Source: Pseudomonadota bacterium
GTDB lineage: Bacteria; Desulfobacterota; Desulfovibrionia; Desulfovibrionales; Desulfomicrobiaceae
Reading direction: 5' to 3'
Length of the DNA: 64,000 bases
Assembly (NCBI GenBank): GCA_018902545.1
Contig: JAHIQM010000016.1
Location: 310,001 to 374,000 of the forward strand
The notes under the pieces were generated by a model. It saw only the letters and a program-made list of their open reading frames with translations. It was not told the DNA's origin and ran no database searches. A program made the translations under genes and the position numbers. Positions 37,208 to 47,445 of the stretch are shown piece by piece. Within the stretch, counting starts at the first letter, position 1; each line of letters starts with the position of its first letter.

Positions 37208-39241
37208 ATGAAAAACATCAAACTTGGCACCAAGCTCATCGGCGGGTTCACTCTTACCGCCATCATCGCCCTAGTCATCGGCATGGTCAGCGTCCTGACC
37301 ATGCGTGACCTGTCAGGGGAAATCGAATCCATGGGCACCGAATCCCTGCCTTCTGTGGAACTCCTGTTGCGCGTCAAGGGAGGCATCGCGGATCTGACCA
37401 CGAACATGCGCAGCCTGCTCAGCACGGAACTGACCGCTCAGGACCGCAAAGAAATTCCGACACAGATCAACAGTGTTCGGCAAGACTACCGCAAATCGGC
37501 GGAGACCTACGCAGCCTTGCCGCACAGTGAGGAAGAGACGGCGCTGTGGAGGGAGATCCAGTCCATCATCACCAGTCTGACCGGAACCAACAACAAGGTG
37601 ATTGGCCTGAACGAACATCTCATCGAACTCGATATCATGAAGCCCGACGATCTCATGGGCAGGCTGCAGCAGTTTCGTGGCGACCACTACAACCTCATGT
37701 CCAACGTCGGTAAACTTCTGGCCACCGGCGAGAATTTCGACGGCGGAACGGATCACCACGGTTGCAATTATGGTAAGTGGTCCGGCGAGCTGACGACCAC
37801 AAATCCCAAAATGAAGAGTGTCCTTGAAACCGTCTACCCCGTGCACCAGTCGTTCCACCAGACCATTGCCGAGATCAAGGAACTTGCCGCCGCAGGGCGA
37901 AACGAAGAGGCGCTGGACCTTTACAAAAAGCTCCTGCCCATCGCGACGGAAGTATTCAAGCACTTCGGCGACATGCGCGGCCAGGCCCAGGAGGCCCAGG
38001 ATGCTTTCCAGGAAATGGGACGGCTGCTGATGGTTGAATCAAGGGCAGACCAGGCGAAGCTCGATCACACCATGCTCCAGGCCGTGGACCTGACCACCCG
38101 CAACAGCGCGCAGGCCGCCACCGCTGCCGGGGAAGAGGCGACGCGAGCCATATCCGTGACCAGCGTAGGTGTCGTACTGGGCGTAATCATCGCCTTGACC
38201 CTGGGTATCGTCCTGACCAGATCCATCACCGGACCGGTGCACAAGGGTGTGGATTTTGCCAAAAAGATTGCCCAGGGAGACCTGACTGCCGAGGTGGACG
38301 TGCACCAGAAGGACGAACTGGGCATCCTGGCCCAGGCCCTGCGTGACATGGTCGCTAAATTGCGCGAGATCGTCGGCGAGGTGCAGTCGGCCTCGGACAA
38401 CGTGGCCTCGGGTTCCGAGGAGCTGAGCGCCTCATCCGAGCAACTCTCCCAGGGGGCAACCGAGCAGGCGGCCTCCGTGGAGGAGGTCTCTTCCAGCATG
38501 GAAGAGATGGGCGCCAACATCCGTCAGAATTCCGAGAACGCCACCCAGACCGAGAAAATCGCCCTCAAGGCCGCCCAAGACGCCGAAGCCGGGGGCAAGG
38601 CCGTGGTCAAAGCTGTGGGCGCGATGAAGAATATCGCCGAGAAGATCTCCATCGTCGAGGAGATCGCCCGCCAGACCAACCTGCTGGCCCTTAACGCCGC
38701 CATCGAGGCTGCGCGCGCCGGGGAACACGGCAAGGGCTTCGCCGTAGTCGCGGCCGAGGTGCGCAAGCTGGCCGAACGCAGCGGTACAGCCGCAGCCGAG
38801 ATCCGCGAGCTGTCATCCTCCACGGTCAGCGTGGCCGACCAGGCCGGACAGATGCTGACCAAGCTGGTTCCGGACATTCAGCGCACGGCCGAACTGGTAC
38901 AGGAGATCTCTGCGGCATCGAACGAACAGAACGCTGGCGCGGAGCAGATCAACAAGGCTTTGCAACAGCTTGACCAGGTCATCCAGCAGAATGCCTCGGC
39001 CTCCGAGGAGATGGCCTCCACCTCCGAAGAATTGTCCAGCCAGGCCGAGCAACTGCAGTCCTCCATCGCCTACTTCCATCTGGGCGCGACCACGGCCCGT
39101 GTCACCCGTCAGACCATCCAAAGAGGCAGCCACCAGCCCGCTCGCAGGGCACCCAAATCCCTGCCCGCCAAGAAAGGGCCCGCCGGCCTGGCCCTTGATA
39201 TGGGACGCGACGCCGAGGACGACGAATTCGAACGCTTCTAA
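37208..39241 (+). CDS. Methyl-accepting chemotaxis protein with a periplasmic CZB-like motif
   Basis: About 677 residues from ATG 37208 ([13 protein letters not shown]), GGAG six bases before it. TM1 is about residues 9-31 and TM2 about 317-338, followed by a HAMP domain and the signalling hairpin ([25 protein letters not shown]). In the periplasmic part, H160, C186 (HHGCNYGKW), H213 and H217 (HQSFH) have the order of the CZB zinc-binding domain, which is mostly known from cytoplasmic positions. It may sense zinc, oxidants or thiol chemistry. It is followed by cheW. Confidence 0.9.
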   Translation: MKNIKLGTKLIGGFTLTAIIALVIGMVSVLTMRDLSGEIESMGTESLPSVELLLRVKGGIADLTTNMRSLLSTELTAQDRKEIPTQINSVRQDYRKSAETYAALPHSEEETALWREIQSIITSLTGTNNKVIGLNEHLIELDIMKPDDLMGRLQQFRGDHYNLMSNVGKLLATGENFDGGTDHHGCNYGKWSGELTTTNPKMKSVLETVYPVHQSFHQTIAEIKELAAAGRNEEALDLYKKLLPIATEVFKHFGDMRGQAQEAQDAFQEMGRLLMVESRADQAKLDHTMLQAVDLTTRNSAQAATAAGEEATRAISVTSVGVVLGVIIALTLGIVLTRSITGPVHKGVDFAKKIAQGDLTAEVDVHQKDELGILAQALRDMVAKLREIVGEVQSASDNVASGSEELSASSEQLSQGATEQAASVEEVSSSMEEMGANIRQNSENATQTEKIALKAAQDAEAGGKAVVKAVGAMKNIAEKISIVEEIARQTNLLALNAAIEAARAGEHGKGFAVVAAEVRKLAERSGTAAAEIRELSSSTVSVADQAGQMLTKLVPDIQRTAELVQEISAASNEQNAGAEQINKALQQLDQVIQQNASASEEMASTSEELSSQAEQLQSSIAYFHLGATTARVTRQTIQRGSHQPARRAPKSLPAKKGPAGLALDMGRDAEDDEFERF

Positions 39242-39261
39242 CCAACGAGCTGGAACGATAC

Positions 39262-39747
39262 ATGAGTGACAACACTATCCTACAGTACCTGACCTTCGGC
39301 CTTGGCGAGGAGGTCTTTGCCCTGGAGACGGGATCGGTACGCGAGGTCATCGAACTGGTGCCCGTGACCCGCATCCCCAAGACGCCGCCCTTCATGCGCG
39401 GGGTCATCAACCTGCGCGGTCACGCCGTGCCCGTGGTCGACCTGCGCATCAAGTTCGACATGCCGAGGACCCAAGACACGGTGAACACCTGCATCATCAT
39501 CGTGGATGTCGAGGTCGAAGGCGAAAACTGCTTCATGGGCGCGATAGTCGATTCCGTGCGTGAAGTTTTTGAAATGACAAACGACCAGATCAACCCGCCG
39601 CCGCGCATGGGCACATCCATCAGGACGGACTTCATCCGGGGCATGGGCAAGCAGAACGAGGAGTTCATCATGATCCTCGATATCGGCAAGGTCTTCTCTC
39701 AGGAGGAATTGGCCCTGGTGCTCGAAAATGAAGGAACCGAAGCGTAA
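39262..39747 (+). CDS. cheW: Chemotaxis coupling protein CheW
   Basis: 161 residues, CheW fold: YLTFGLGEEVFALETGSVREV at the N-terminus and the family stretch PPFMRGVINLRGHAVPVVDL. It couples the receptor encoded 20 bases upstream to CheA (not in this window). A separate receptor-cheW pair suggests a dedicated signalling array. Ended by a strong terminator. Confidence 0.94.
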   Translation: MSDNTILQYLTFGLGEEVFALETGSVREVIELVPVTRIPKTPPFMRGVINLRGHAVPVVDLRIKFDMPRTQDTVNTCIIIVDVEVEGENCFMGAIVDSVREVFEMTNDQINPPPRMGTSIRTDFIRGMGKQNEEFIMILDIGKVFSQEELALVLENEGTEA

Positions 39748-39797
39748 TAGTCCGTTTTGCCTGCACTGCGAACTTCAGCAGTCTGATCCACATCTTA

Positions 39798-39835
39798 AAT
39801 AAGCCCCCGCCGGAAGATTCCTGCGGGGGCTTATT
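39798..39835 (+). terminator. Rho-independent terminator after cheW
   Basis: Perfect 13-bp stem (AATAAGCCCCCGC 39798-39810, GCGGGGGCTTATT 39823-39835) with a 12-base loop, followed by TTT. The A-rich 5' side also allows it to act on the minus strand. Confidence 0.9.
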
Positions 39836-39867
39836 TTCAAGCCTGCGTTGGGTGCCACTGCAAAAGT

Positions 39868-39946
39868 CGTCATCCCCTTGAAAAAGGGGATCCATGTCTT
39901 TTTAACTATTTGAAAAGAATGGATTCCCACTTTCGTGGGAATGACG
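39868..39946. repeat. REP/MITE-like inverted repeat
   Basis: The 28-base arms 39868-39895 (CGTCATCCCCTTGAAAAAGG...) and 39919-39946 (complement begins CGTCATTCCCACGAAAGTGG) match at about four of five positions. Each arm is itself a small hairpin. The pattern CGTCATTCCC...GGGAATCCA is common in dispersed elements of many bacteria. It lies between cheW and hcp. Confidence 0.65.
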
Positions 39947-39999
39947 CTCAGGTTCTTTCGGGTCTTTTTACAATGGTCTCTTTTCTGCCTTGGATGCTG

Positions 40000-41661
40000 T
40001 TAGTTTCCGGCCATCATGGCCGCGATGTCGTCCTGAACGGTGCCGATGGCCTTTATGTTGAAGTTCTCGACCAGTACCTTGGCCACATTCGGAGACAGAA
40101 AGCCCGGCAGCGTGGGTCCGAGGCGGATGCCCTTCACGCCCAGGGCCAGTAGGGCCAGAAGCACGGCCACGGCCTTCTGTTCGTACCAGGCGATGTCGTA
40201 GGACACGGGCAGGTCGTTGATGTCATCGAGACCAAAGACCTCTTTAAGTTTCATGGCGATGACGGCCAGGGAATACGAATCGTTGCACTGCCCGGCATCG
40301 AGCACGCGCGGGATGCCGCCGATGTCGCCCAGGTTCAGCTTGTTGTAGCGGAACTTGGCGCACCCGGCCGTGAGAATGATCGTGTCCTTGGGCAGGTTCT
40401 CGGCCACCTCGGTAAAGTAGGAGCGGGTCTTCTGCCGCCCGTCGCAACCGGCCATGACCACGAAGCGTTTGACCGCCCCGGACTTGACCGCTTCCACCAC
40501 CTTGTCGGCCAGTGCCATGACCTGATGGTGCGCAAAGCCCCCGACTATGGAGCCTGTCTCCAGTTCCGTCGGCGGCGGACATTTTTTGGCCTGGGCGACC
40601 AAGGCCGAGAAATCCTTGGCCCCACCCACCGGACGCTCGGGAATGTGTTTGGCGCCTTCGTAACCGACCACGCCCGTGGTATATAGTCTATCCAGATAGG
40701 TGTTGTCTTTCTTGAGCGGAACCAGGCAGTTGGTGGTCAGCAGGATGGGGCCGTTAAAGGCTTCGAATTCGGGGTTCTGCTCCCACCAGGAACCGCCGTA
40801 GTTGCCGACGAAGTGCTTGTACTTCTTGAAAGCCGGATAGTAGTTGGCAGGCAGCATCTCGCCGTGGGTATAGACATCCACGCCCGTGCCCTCGGTCTGC
40901 TTCAGAAGCTCTTCCATGTCCTTAAGATCATGGCCGCTGATGAGGATACCGGGATTCGTGCCCACGCCGATGTTGACCGTGGTGATTTCGGGGTTGCCGT
41001 AGGTGGTGGTGTTGGCCTCGTCCAAAAGGGCCATGGTAGTCACGGCCATATTCCCGGCCTTCATGACCAGGGCGACCATCACGTCCACGGACAGGTCCTT
41101 GGTGGTGGAGGCCAGGGCTTCGAGCATGAAGTCATCGATCTCGGGCTTGCGAAAACCCAGCACCGCCGCGTGCTCCGCATAGGCGGCCACGCCCTTGAGG
41201 CCGATGATCAGAAGTTCGCGCAGGGAGCGCACGTCTTCGTTGGCGGTGGACAGGATGCCTACGCTCCTGGCCTTTTCGGCAAAGGCGGACGAGTCTGCGC
41301 TCCAGGTCGCGGCATCGGGCAGCGGATCGGCGAAGTCCTTGCCATGCGTGGCCTTGTACGCGTCCAGTAATGCGACTTTGAGACGATCCCGGCGCACCAG
41401 CGCGTCCTGGATCAGGGCCATGAAGCGGGAGTCGTCCCAGTTGGCGTTGGTGATGGTGGCGAAAAGCGCCTGCAGCACGAAATCGTCATTGGAGCGGTCC
41501 GGTTGCCCGAGTTCCTTCAGTCTCTCGCCATACACGGCGATACCCCGCAGCACGAAAATGAGCAGATCCTGCAGATTGGCGGTCTCTTCCGGTTTGCCGC
41601 ACATGCCTTTGACCGTGCAGCCCGTATTCTTCGCCGTTTCCTGACACTGAAAGCAAAACAT
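40000..41661 (-). CDS. hcp: Hybrid cluster protein (class I)
   Basis: 553 residues from ATG 41661 ([13 protein letters not shown]), with AAAGGAGG upstream. C3, C6, C15 and C21 (C-x2-C-x8-C-x5-C) bind the proximal [4Fe-4S] cluster, the spacing of class-I enzymes from strict anaerobes. Later cysteines ([29 protein letters not shown]) ligate the hybrid 4Fe-2O-2S cluster. Hcp reduces nitric oxide to nitrous oxide and can act as an S-nitrosylase. It follows roo by about 70 bases on the same strand. Confidence 0.96.
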   Translation of the reverse strand: MFCFQCQETAKNTGCTVKGMCGKPEETANLQDLLIFVLRGIAVYGERLKELGQPDRSNDDFVLQALFATITNANWDDSRFMALIQDALVRRDRLKVALLDAYKATHGKDFADPLPDAATWSADSSAFAEKARSVGILSTANEDVRSLRELLIIGLKGVAAYAEHAAVLGFRKPEIDDFMLEALASTTKDLSVDVMVALVMKAGNMAVTTMALLDEANTTTYGNPEITTVNIGVGTNPGILISGHDLKDMEELLKQTEGTGVDVYTHGEMLPANYYPAFKKYKHFVGNYGGSWWEQNPEFEAFNGPILLTTNCLVPLKKDNTYLDRLYTTGVVGYEGAKHIPERPVGGAKDFSALVAQAKKCPPPTELETGSIVGGFAHHQVMALADKVVEAVKSGAVKRFVVMAGCDGRQKTRSYFTEVAENLPKDTIILTAGCAKFRYNKLNLGDIGGIPRVLDAGQCNDSYSLAVIAMKLKEVFGLDDINDLPVSYDIAWYEQKAVAVLLALLALGVKGIRLGPTLPGFLSPNVAKVLVENFNIKAIGTVQDDIAAMMAGN

Positions 41662-41732
41662 AGTGACCTCCTTTGAATCATTGTTGTTGGTCGCGTGACA
41701 ACGCACGCATCTCAAGCCAATCAATAAAAAAA

Positions 41733-42914
41733 TTAATCCTGAAAGCCGCTCTCCTGGTGCTTGGCGGCAATGGCGTCAGCCAGGCGATCCAAAGCGCCGT
41801 ACGTGTCGTCCGTGGGCAAACCCTTGCACAGCACAGGATCCAGCACCTCGACCTTCAGATTGGGAATCATGCCGGCCAGAGTTTCTACCGTCTTGCCACC
41901 CCACCCGTATGAGCCGACAATGGACAGGTATTTGGCCTTGGGCCGCAAGGCGTTGGCCAGAAATGCCGCATAAGCAGCCATAGGGTGCGGACCGGCAAGA
42001 ACCGTGGGAGTGCCGAGCACGATAGTGCCCGCATCCACCAGGGACATGGCCAGCTTGCCGATGTCGGTCACGGTGAGGTTGAAGAGCTCCACCCGCACCT
42101 CGCGCTCGGACAGGGCCGCCGCCAGGTGATCGACCATGAGCCGGGTGCTGCCGTGCATGGAGACAAAGGGAAAGGCCACCAGATTGTGCGCCGTGCCCGA
42201 AACCCAGTCCTTGTAGGCATCCACGATCCAGCCGGGGCTGTCGTAGATCTGGCCATGGCTGGGGGCGATCATGCGGATGTCGTAGGGGCTGAGTTTTTCC
42301 AGGTTCCTCGCGATTATGGCCCGAAACGGCATCATGATCTCCCCGAAATAGCGTTTGGCGGCTTCATGCACCCGGCCCTGGTCGCGCACAAAAAGATCGC
42401 TCGTGGCGATGTGCGAGCCGAAAAAGTCGCAGCTGAACAGAATCTTGTCCTCGGCCAGATAGGTGGACATGGTCTCCGGCCAGTGCACCCAGGGCGTAAG
42501 AATGAATGTGAGCGTCTTGTCGCCAAGCGAGAGGGTCTCGCCATCCTCGACAACGATGAATTTGTCGTCGGGGATGAGCAAAAGGTCCATAAGCATGGAT
42601 TTGGCCTTGGCGTTGGTAACGACCTTGGCCTCCGGGTACAGGTCCAGCACCAGGGCGATGGTCCCGGAATGATCCTGCTCGGCATGCTGGCAAATGACGT
42701 AGTCGAGCTTTTCCACGCCCTCCAGATGCCCGAGCAAGGTATCGACCATGTCCGGGTCCACGGCGTCGATGAGCGCAGTCTTCTCGCTGCCTTCCACGAG
42801 GTAGGCGTTATAAGTCGTCCCGTCGGGGAGCGGAATCAGGGAATCGAAAAGCCGCCGGTCCCAATCGACAGCGCCCATCCAGAAAACACCGTCAGTGATT
42901 TTTTTCGTATGCAT
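41733..42914 (-). CDS. roo: Flavodiiron protein (rubredoxin:oxygen oxidoreductase)
   Basis: 393 residues. The metallo-beta-lactamase-like domain holds the diiron motif HAEQDHSG with later His/Asp ligands ([27 protein letters not shown]). The C-terminal flavodoxin domain ([31 protein letters not shown]) binds FMN. It reduces oxygen to water, or NO, with electrons from rubredoxin. Encoded upstream of hcp, it forms an oxidative/nitrosative-stress pair; no rubredoxin gene is adjacent. Confidence 0.95.
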   Translation of the reverse strand: MHTKKITDGVFWMGAVDWDRRLFDSLIPLPDGTTYNAYLVEGSEKTALIDAVDPDMVDTLLGHLEGVEKLDYVICQHAEQDHSGTIALVLDLYPEAKVVTNAKAKSMLMDLLLIPDDKFIVVEDGETLSLGDKTLTFILTPWVHWPETMSTYLAEDKILFSCDFFGSHIATSDLFVRDQGRVHEAAKRYFGEIMMPFRAIIARNLEKLSPYDIRMIAPSHGQIYDSPGWIVDAYKDWVSGTAHNLVAFPFVSMHGSTRLMVDHLAAALSEREVRVELFNLTVTDIGKLAMSLVDAGTIVLGTPTVLAGPHPMAAYAAFLANALRPKAKYLSIVGSYGWGGKTVETLAGMIPNLKVEVLDPVLCKGLPTDDTYGALDRLADAIAAKHQESGFQD

Positions 42915-42927
42915 CGCAAAGTCCTTG

Positions 42928-43180
42928 TCAGGTTTTTAGTTTTGCATGTGTTGGGGGCCTGGTCAGGTGCACGGCCACCGCGGCGGCCAACCAGGGAGTC
43001 GCGCCAAGGGTCTGCTGTGCGCTTACACCAATTAAAGCGGAAAGAACATGCCCCCCCAGCACATTTCTTGGTTGGGCCAAAGGACTGCGGATAGCCCCGT
43101 AAACCAGCACTGCCGTGGCGCCGAAAGAACCGATGAGCAAGGCCTATCCGGTCTGGTCAACCAGCTCGGTCAGGGAGATA
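42928..43180 (-). pseudogene. HPP-family membrane protein remnant
   Basis: The frame reads ALLIGSFGATAVLVYGAIRS then PLAQPRNVLGGHVLSALIGV, the clear centre of HPP-family transporters (linked to nitrite transport). An in-frame TAG lies just before it, with plausible coding upstream (ISLTELVDQTG), and the C-terminal half, including the HPPGG motif, is missing. It is thus a decayed fragment lying 13 bases upstream of roo. Confidence 0.7.
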
Positions 43181-43259
43181 TATGCGCTGGCGTATGACCT
43201 GGCCTTGAAGCGGGTTAAATCCCTGGGCAAGGCCGATGGAACGCATGGCGTCGAGGACA

Positions 43260-43964
43260 TCAATCCACGGACCGCCCTTCTCCGGTCTGTTCCTCGGTGC
43301 GCCCGTCCCGAATCAGGTACAGGCGCTTGAAGGTCGGAACGATTATTTCATCATGGGTCACGACGATGATCGCGGTTTCAAACTGGCTGGCCATCTGGTT
43401 CAGAATCCGAATCACGGCCATGGCCCTTTCGCTGTCCAACGGCGCGGTCGGCTCGTCGGCCAGAACGACAGGCGGCCGATTGACGAGGGCGCGGGCAATA
43501 GACACACGCTGCTGCTCCCCTCCCGAAAGCTGGGAAGGCATGGCCTTGGCCCGGTGCCCAACGTCCAGAGCTTTGAGAAATTCCTGGGCCTTTGTTCTGG
43601 CCTGGGCGTTGGGAACACCGGACAGCATCGGCATCAAGGCCACGTTGTCCGTTACGTCCAAAAAAGGAATGAGATAGGGCGCCTGAAAGATAAATCCGAT
43701 CTTGTCACGCCTGAGCGCCCGCAAGTCGGGAATCTTCCAGACCTGATCGAAAATGACCTCATCCCCCAGCGTCATCCTCCCGGCGCTCGGCTCGATGACC
43801 GCCCCCAGGCATTTGAGCAGCGTGCTTTTGCCTGAACCGGACGGGCCGATAAGGCCAACCACTTCTCCAGGTGCCACGACCATATTCACCCCTTTCAGGG
43901 CATCCACCGCTGTGTCGCCTTGCCCATAGCGTTTGCGCACGTCTTCGATGAGTATTCCAGGCAT
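43260..43964 (-). CDS. ABC transporter ATPase (DevA/LolD-like)
   Basis: 234 residues from ATG 43964 (MPGILIEDVRKRYG); GGAGGG lies six bases upstream, whereas the ATG at 43967 is too close. Walker A GPSGSGKST, signature LSGGEQQRVSIARAL, Walker B VVLADEPTAPLDS and the H-loop VVTHDE are all present. It is the last gene of a TetR-MFP-permease-ATPase operon; the order MFP, permease, ATPase is that of DevBCA exporters. Confidence 0.93.
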   Translation of the reverse strand: MPGILIEDVRKRYGQGDTAVDALKGVNMVVAPGEVVGLIGPSGSGKSTLLKCLGAVIEPSAGRMTLGDEVIFDQVWKIPDLRALRRDKIGFIFQAPYLIPFLDVTDNVALMPMLSGVPNAQARTKAQEFLKALDVGHRAKAMPSQLSGGEQQRVSIARALVNRPPVVLADEPTAPLDSERAMAVIRILNQMASQFETAIIVVTHDEIIVPTFKRLYLIRDGRTEEQTGEGRSVD

Positions 43965-43966
43965 CA

Positions 43967-45166
43967 TCACCCTCCAATGGCTTCGGCCGGATCGACCTTG
44001 AGAGCCGCCCTGATGGCCATGACGCTGGCCAGTGAACAAATGATCATGACGGCAATCAGCCCACGCACCGCATCTTCGGGCAGCAGCAGAACGTATTTCG
44101 GAAAAATGGGAGCCCACAGCGTGGCCGCGATCTTGCCGACCACGAAGCCGATCAGCCCAAGCCCCAGCGCCTGTTGCAGGATCATTGAGGCAATGGTCCT
44201 GTTCCGGGTGCCAATAAGTTTCAGGACCGCGATCTCCCGGATCTTGCCCATGGTCAGCGTATAAATGATAAAAGCGACGATGGCCGCACTGACCACGGAC
44301 AGAATGACCAGAAACATGCCGATCTGACGGGCCGATGTAGCCACGAGCTTTTCGATCAGGATTTCCTCCATCTGCGCCCGCGTATAGACTTGGTACCTGC
44401 TCCAGCGCTGAATGGATTTTGCCACTTCGCCCGGCACATGGCCTGGAGCAAGGCTGACTAGCACGGCGTTGACGTTGGAATTGGTGGACTGGGACGCGAT
44501 GACCGCATCAAGAAGACCCGGAATCGGCCGATTGAATGCCGGATTCTGCGCTGCCCGCTGGCGGGAACGGACGATGGCGTCGTTATCTTTTAAAAACTGC
44601 GCCTCCTGGGCGTCCTTGAGCGGAATGAAAATCATGGGGTCCCCGCCCGAAGAAACCGTCCGCCGGGTCAGCCCGACCACCGTGTAGACATTTCTGCGGA
44701 TGACGATCTGTTGCCCCAGGCTGAAGCCGGTTTTGACATCAGCCACGGCCTCGTAATGGCTGCGGGTGATATGGCGCCCGGCCACCAGAAAAATGGGCTG
44801 TCCCGGCTCTCCGGGCCCACCCGGAACCACCCCGACAACCATCGCCCGCACGTCGCCGCCGTCGTGCCGGACCTGCATGGTCAGGTAGGTCACATTCGAA
44901 GCCCGCTCCACTCCCTCCATGCCGAGAATCGAGCGATAGACGTCATCGGGGATGGTCGAGGATTCCGCGTATGGCCCCAAGGTATCCTGCTGCACAACCC
45001 ACAAGTCCGCCCCGCTGTTGTCCAGAAGAACCTTGGCGTCCTCGACCATGCCTCGATAGATGCCGGCCATGGAAAGCGTCACCCCGATGAGCAGGCCAAG
45101 CCCCACTCCGGTGAAGACGAACTTCCCCCAGGAATGCAGGATATCGCGCCCGGCCAGGCTGATCAT
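43967..45166 (-). CDS. ABC transporter permease (DevC/FtsX-type)
   Basis: 399 residues. N-terminal helix (FVFTGVGLGLLIGVTLSMAG), a large extracytoplasmic domain (about residues 40-270) and three C-terminal helices with GKIREIAVLKLIGTRNRTIA, the usual FtsX/MacB coupling region. It overlaps the MFP gene by 4 bases and abuts the ATPase gene. It probably exports a lipid, peptide or small molecule with the adjacent fusion protein. Confidence 0.92.
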   Translation of the reverse strand: MISLAGRDILHSWGKFVFTGVGLGLLIGVTLSMAGIYRGMVEDAKVLLDNSGADLWVVQQDTLGPYAESSTIPDDVYRSILGMEGVERASNVTYLTMQVRHDGGDVRAMVVGVVPGGPGEPGQPIFLVAGRHITRSHYEAVADVKTGFSLGQQIVIRRNVYTVVGLTRRTVSSGGDPMIFIPLKDAQEAQFLKDNDAIVRSRQRAAQNPAFNRPIPGLLDAVIASQSTNSNVNAVLVSLAPGHVPGEVAKSIQRWSRYQVYTRAQMEEILIEKLVATSARQIGMFLVILSVVSAAIVAFIIYTLTMGKIREIAVLKLIGTRNRTIASMILQQALGLGLIGFVVGKIAATLWAPIFPKYVLLLPEDAVRGLIAVMIICSLASVMAIRAALKVDPAEAIGG

Positions 45167-46353
45167 TCGGGCACCCCCGGAAGGCTGTCCACAATCTTGA
45201 TGCCGCTTCTGTCCGTCAGCGTGGACGCGCTGTGCGAGACGACGGTCTGTCCCGCACGCAGCCCCTTGCGGACCTGCACCATCCCCTCCAGGTCTGCCTG
45301 TCCGAGTTCAACGGGAACGAATTCGATGTTTCCGTCTTCAACCACCCAGACTCCAAGCGTATTTTTGTTTCGCAGCACGCTGCTGCCGGGAATGGCCGGA
45401 GCAGGTGGCAGAGCAGGTAGATCCACGGTCACCTCGGCCAGTTCGCCGATGGCAGGCAGAGGGTCGGGCAGGGATTCAAAAATCACTTTTGCCAGCAACT
45501 CTTCGGTCACGGCGTCCGCAACCGGCTCGACACGGTACACATGTGCCCGAAGCGTTTCCGACGAACGGGAACGCAAAACGACACGCGCCGGCAAACCGGC
45601 CGCAAGCCCGGAAGCCCGGAGCTGATCGAAGCGGGCATTGACCCAGATATGGTCCGGATCGATGATCTCCACCACGGTCTGCCCAGCCACAGCAGTCGTG
45701 CCGGGCTCGATCAGCCTCCTGGTGACCAGACCGGCAACAGGCGAAACCAGCCTGACGGTCTCCCTTTGGCGGGATATGCCAGCCCCTTCGGACTTGAGAC
45801 GGTCGTATTCGTGTTTGGCCGAAGCCACGGTTGCCATGGCGGCCTTGAGCCCGCTCTGCGCGACCTGCAGTTCCTGCTGACGGGCCTCAAAGGCATCCCT
45901 GCTCACCGCTCCGCTCTGCACCAGGGTGTCATAACGGCGGGACTGGGACTCCGCGTAGGTTGTTTTCGCGCGCAGTTCCGAAACCTGAGCTTCGGCGGCC
46001 CGCACCGTCGCAGCTGCGCGCATCAGGGCGGCATCCTGGGCGCCCAGGCGCTCATCAAGGTCCACAGGGTCCATTTCGCCAATGACCTGCCCCGGCTCGA
46101 CCCTGTCCCCGACATCCACTAAAATCTCGAGAACCCGGCCGGAAACTATCGGTCCGATGTTCTGTGTGTACCGAGCCGCCACCGTGCCGATGCCGAAAAG
46201 CGACGGCTCCACGGGCATTTCCTTGACCTCGAACACGACGACCGGAACGGAAGCCAGCGGGCCGGAACGCAACACCACATAAATGAAGGCCCCGGCCAAG
46301 AGGCCAAGAACCACCAGCAGCAGAAATTTATTGCGAGACATGAGACTCATCAT
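45163..46353 (-). CDS. HlyD/DevB-type membrane-fusion protein
   Basis: 396 residues from ATG 46353 (MMSLMSRNKFLLL), AAGGA about eight bases upstream. One N-terminal membrane anchor, then lipoyl half motifs (GRVLEILVDVGDRVEPGQVI and LVSPVAGLVTRRLIEPGTTA) around a long coiled hairpin (residues about 95-190). It connects the inner-membrane ABC permease to an outer-membrane channel, which is not encoded here. Confidence 0.9.
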   Translation of the reverse strand: MMSLMSRNKFLLLVVLGLLAGAFIYVVLRSGPLASVPVVVFEVKEMPVEPSLFGIGTVAARYTQNIGPIVSGRVLEILVDVGDRVEPGQVIGEMDPVDLDERLGAQDAALMRAAATVRAAEAQVSELRAKTTYAESQSRRYDTLVQSGAVSRDAFEARQQELQVAQSGLKAAMATVASAKHEYDRLKSEGAGISRQRETVRLVSPVAGLVTRRLIEPGTTAVAGQTVVEIIDPDHIWVNARFDQLRASGLAAGLPARVVLRSRSSETLRAHVYRVEPVADAVTEELLAKVIFESLPDPLPAIGELAEVTVDLPALPPAPAIPGSSVLRNKNTLGVWVVEDGNIEFVPVELGQADLEGMVQVRKGLRAGQTVVSHSASTLTDRSGIKIVDSLPGVPE

Positions 46354-46958
46354 ATGGATTTCCTTATGGCGCGACAAAACAAGGCAAACGTTTCCGCAGC
46401 ACCGTGTTTCATGCTTTCCATATCACCAAGCAAGAGCGCCTTGATGATCAATCCCTGCACAGCTCCGACAAAAAGGGAGGTCGCGACATCCGTGGGAATC
46501 GTGCTGTCCACCTCGCCACACGACTTCCCCTGCGCAAGCTTCTGAGCCAGGAGCTTTCCGTACTGCTCAAGCAGGGAAGCCACGGCAATTTTAGCCGGAG
46601 TGGATTCGGTTTTCTGAAGCTCTCCGAACAGCATACGCGGAATCCCTGGGTATTCAACAGCAAAAGCGATGTGGGCCATGAACATGGCCTCAAGGGAGGC
46701 AAGCGGGCTGGCAGCGGCCTCGGCCGCACGTGCAACGCGCGAATACAACTCCGTGGCAACCCACTCCATGACAGTGCGCCAGATCTCGTCTTTGCTGGAA
46801 AAATGCCGGAAGATGCCGCCCTGGGACAAGCCCATGCGCGCCGCAATGGCCGTGGTCGTTATGTCCCCCGGATTCTGGACGGCGGCCAATTCAAGCACCG
46901 CCTTGACGGCCATGCCCCGCCTTTCCTCTGCCGAAAGATATTTTGCTGCCTGATTCAT
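46350..46958 (-). CDS. TetR-family repressor
   Basis: 202 residues. The N-terminal helix-turn-helix is DITTTAIAARMGLSQGGIFRHFSS. The C-terminal ligand domain has no assigned effector. It is the first gene of the DevBCA-like export operon (overlapping the MFP gene) and probably represses it through the inverted repeat just upstream of its own start. Confidence 0.9.
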   Translation of the reverse strand: MNQAAKYLSAEERRGMAVKAVLELAAVQNPGDITTTAIAARMGLSQGGIFRHFSSKDEIWRTVMEWVATELYSRVARAAEAAASPLASLEAMFMAHIAFAVEYPGIPRMLFGELQKTESTPAKIAVASLLEQYGKLLAQKLAQGKSCGEVDSTIPTDVATSLFVGAVQGLIIKALLLGDMESMKHGAAETFALFCRAIRKSI

Positions 46959-46967
46959 GATGCCTCC

Positions 46968-46993
46968 AAAGAAAGCGATTGATAACTTTCTTT
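46968..46993. promoter_or_regulatory. Candidate TetR operator
   Basis: Inverted repeat AAAGAAAG (46968-46975) - 10 bp - CTTTCTTT (46986-46993), nine bases upstream of the TetR start, at the place expected for autorepression. Confidence 0.6.
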
Positions 46994-47136
46994 TGGTACC
47001 GTGGTCGTATTTGTCAAGGCCCCGCTTTTTCAGCTTGGCCTATTACGAAGCATAGTAACCACTGTTTTCCCATAACGACGAAGACATTTTCGCTGCCGGA
47101 TCGACATGGAATCCGCCAGTCACCAAAGGAGCGGAT

Positions 47137-47199
47137 ATGCGCTTCAACCAGGGCCAAAGACAGTCGATCTTTGCCGCCATAAACGTTGCAAACGGGTAA
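47137..47199 (+). pseudogene. Truncated leader of a nucleotidyltransferase-like gene (copy A)
   Basis: A 20-codon frame, MRFNQGQRQSIFAAINVANG, with AAAGGAG upstream. The N-terminus resembles minimal nucleotidyltransferase (MNT) proteins of HEPN/MNT modules, but it ends before the catalytic motif. A diverged copy of this segment and of the following ~60 bases (TTCTGG-TGGTTATACTC) occurs at 53018-53140. The family suggestion is tentative. Confidence 0.4.
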
Positions 47200-47445
47200 A
47201 TTGTTTTTTCTTCTGGATGGTTATACTCTAAATTCATATATGACGATTTTTTCGTCAATGCGGTCGCCTCGGAGAGCATTTCGGGGAAATCAGCAACAGG
47301 TCCGCAGCGGCCATTGCCGACATAGCATCATCGACCACGTGGGCGAGTTTCGCTTCAGGTCCGGACAAAGAACACGAGTTTCCCGCCCGGACAAGCCGCC
47401 CCTGTCACATCGGACGCGGAAGCGAGCGACTGACGGAGAATAGCC

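Noticed and set aside
42928-42930. TGA at the end of the HPP fragment as a possible Sec codon
   Set aside because: The frame after it runs into the roo leader without HPP similarity, and no SECIS-like hairpin was seen.
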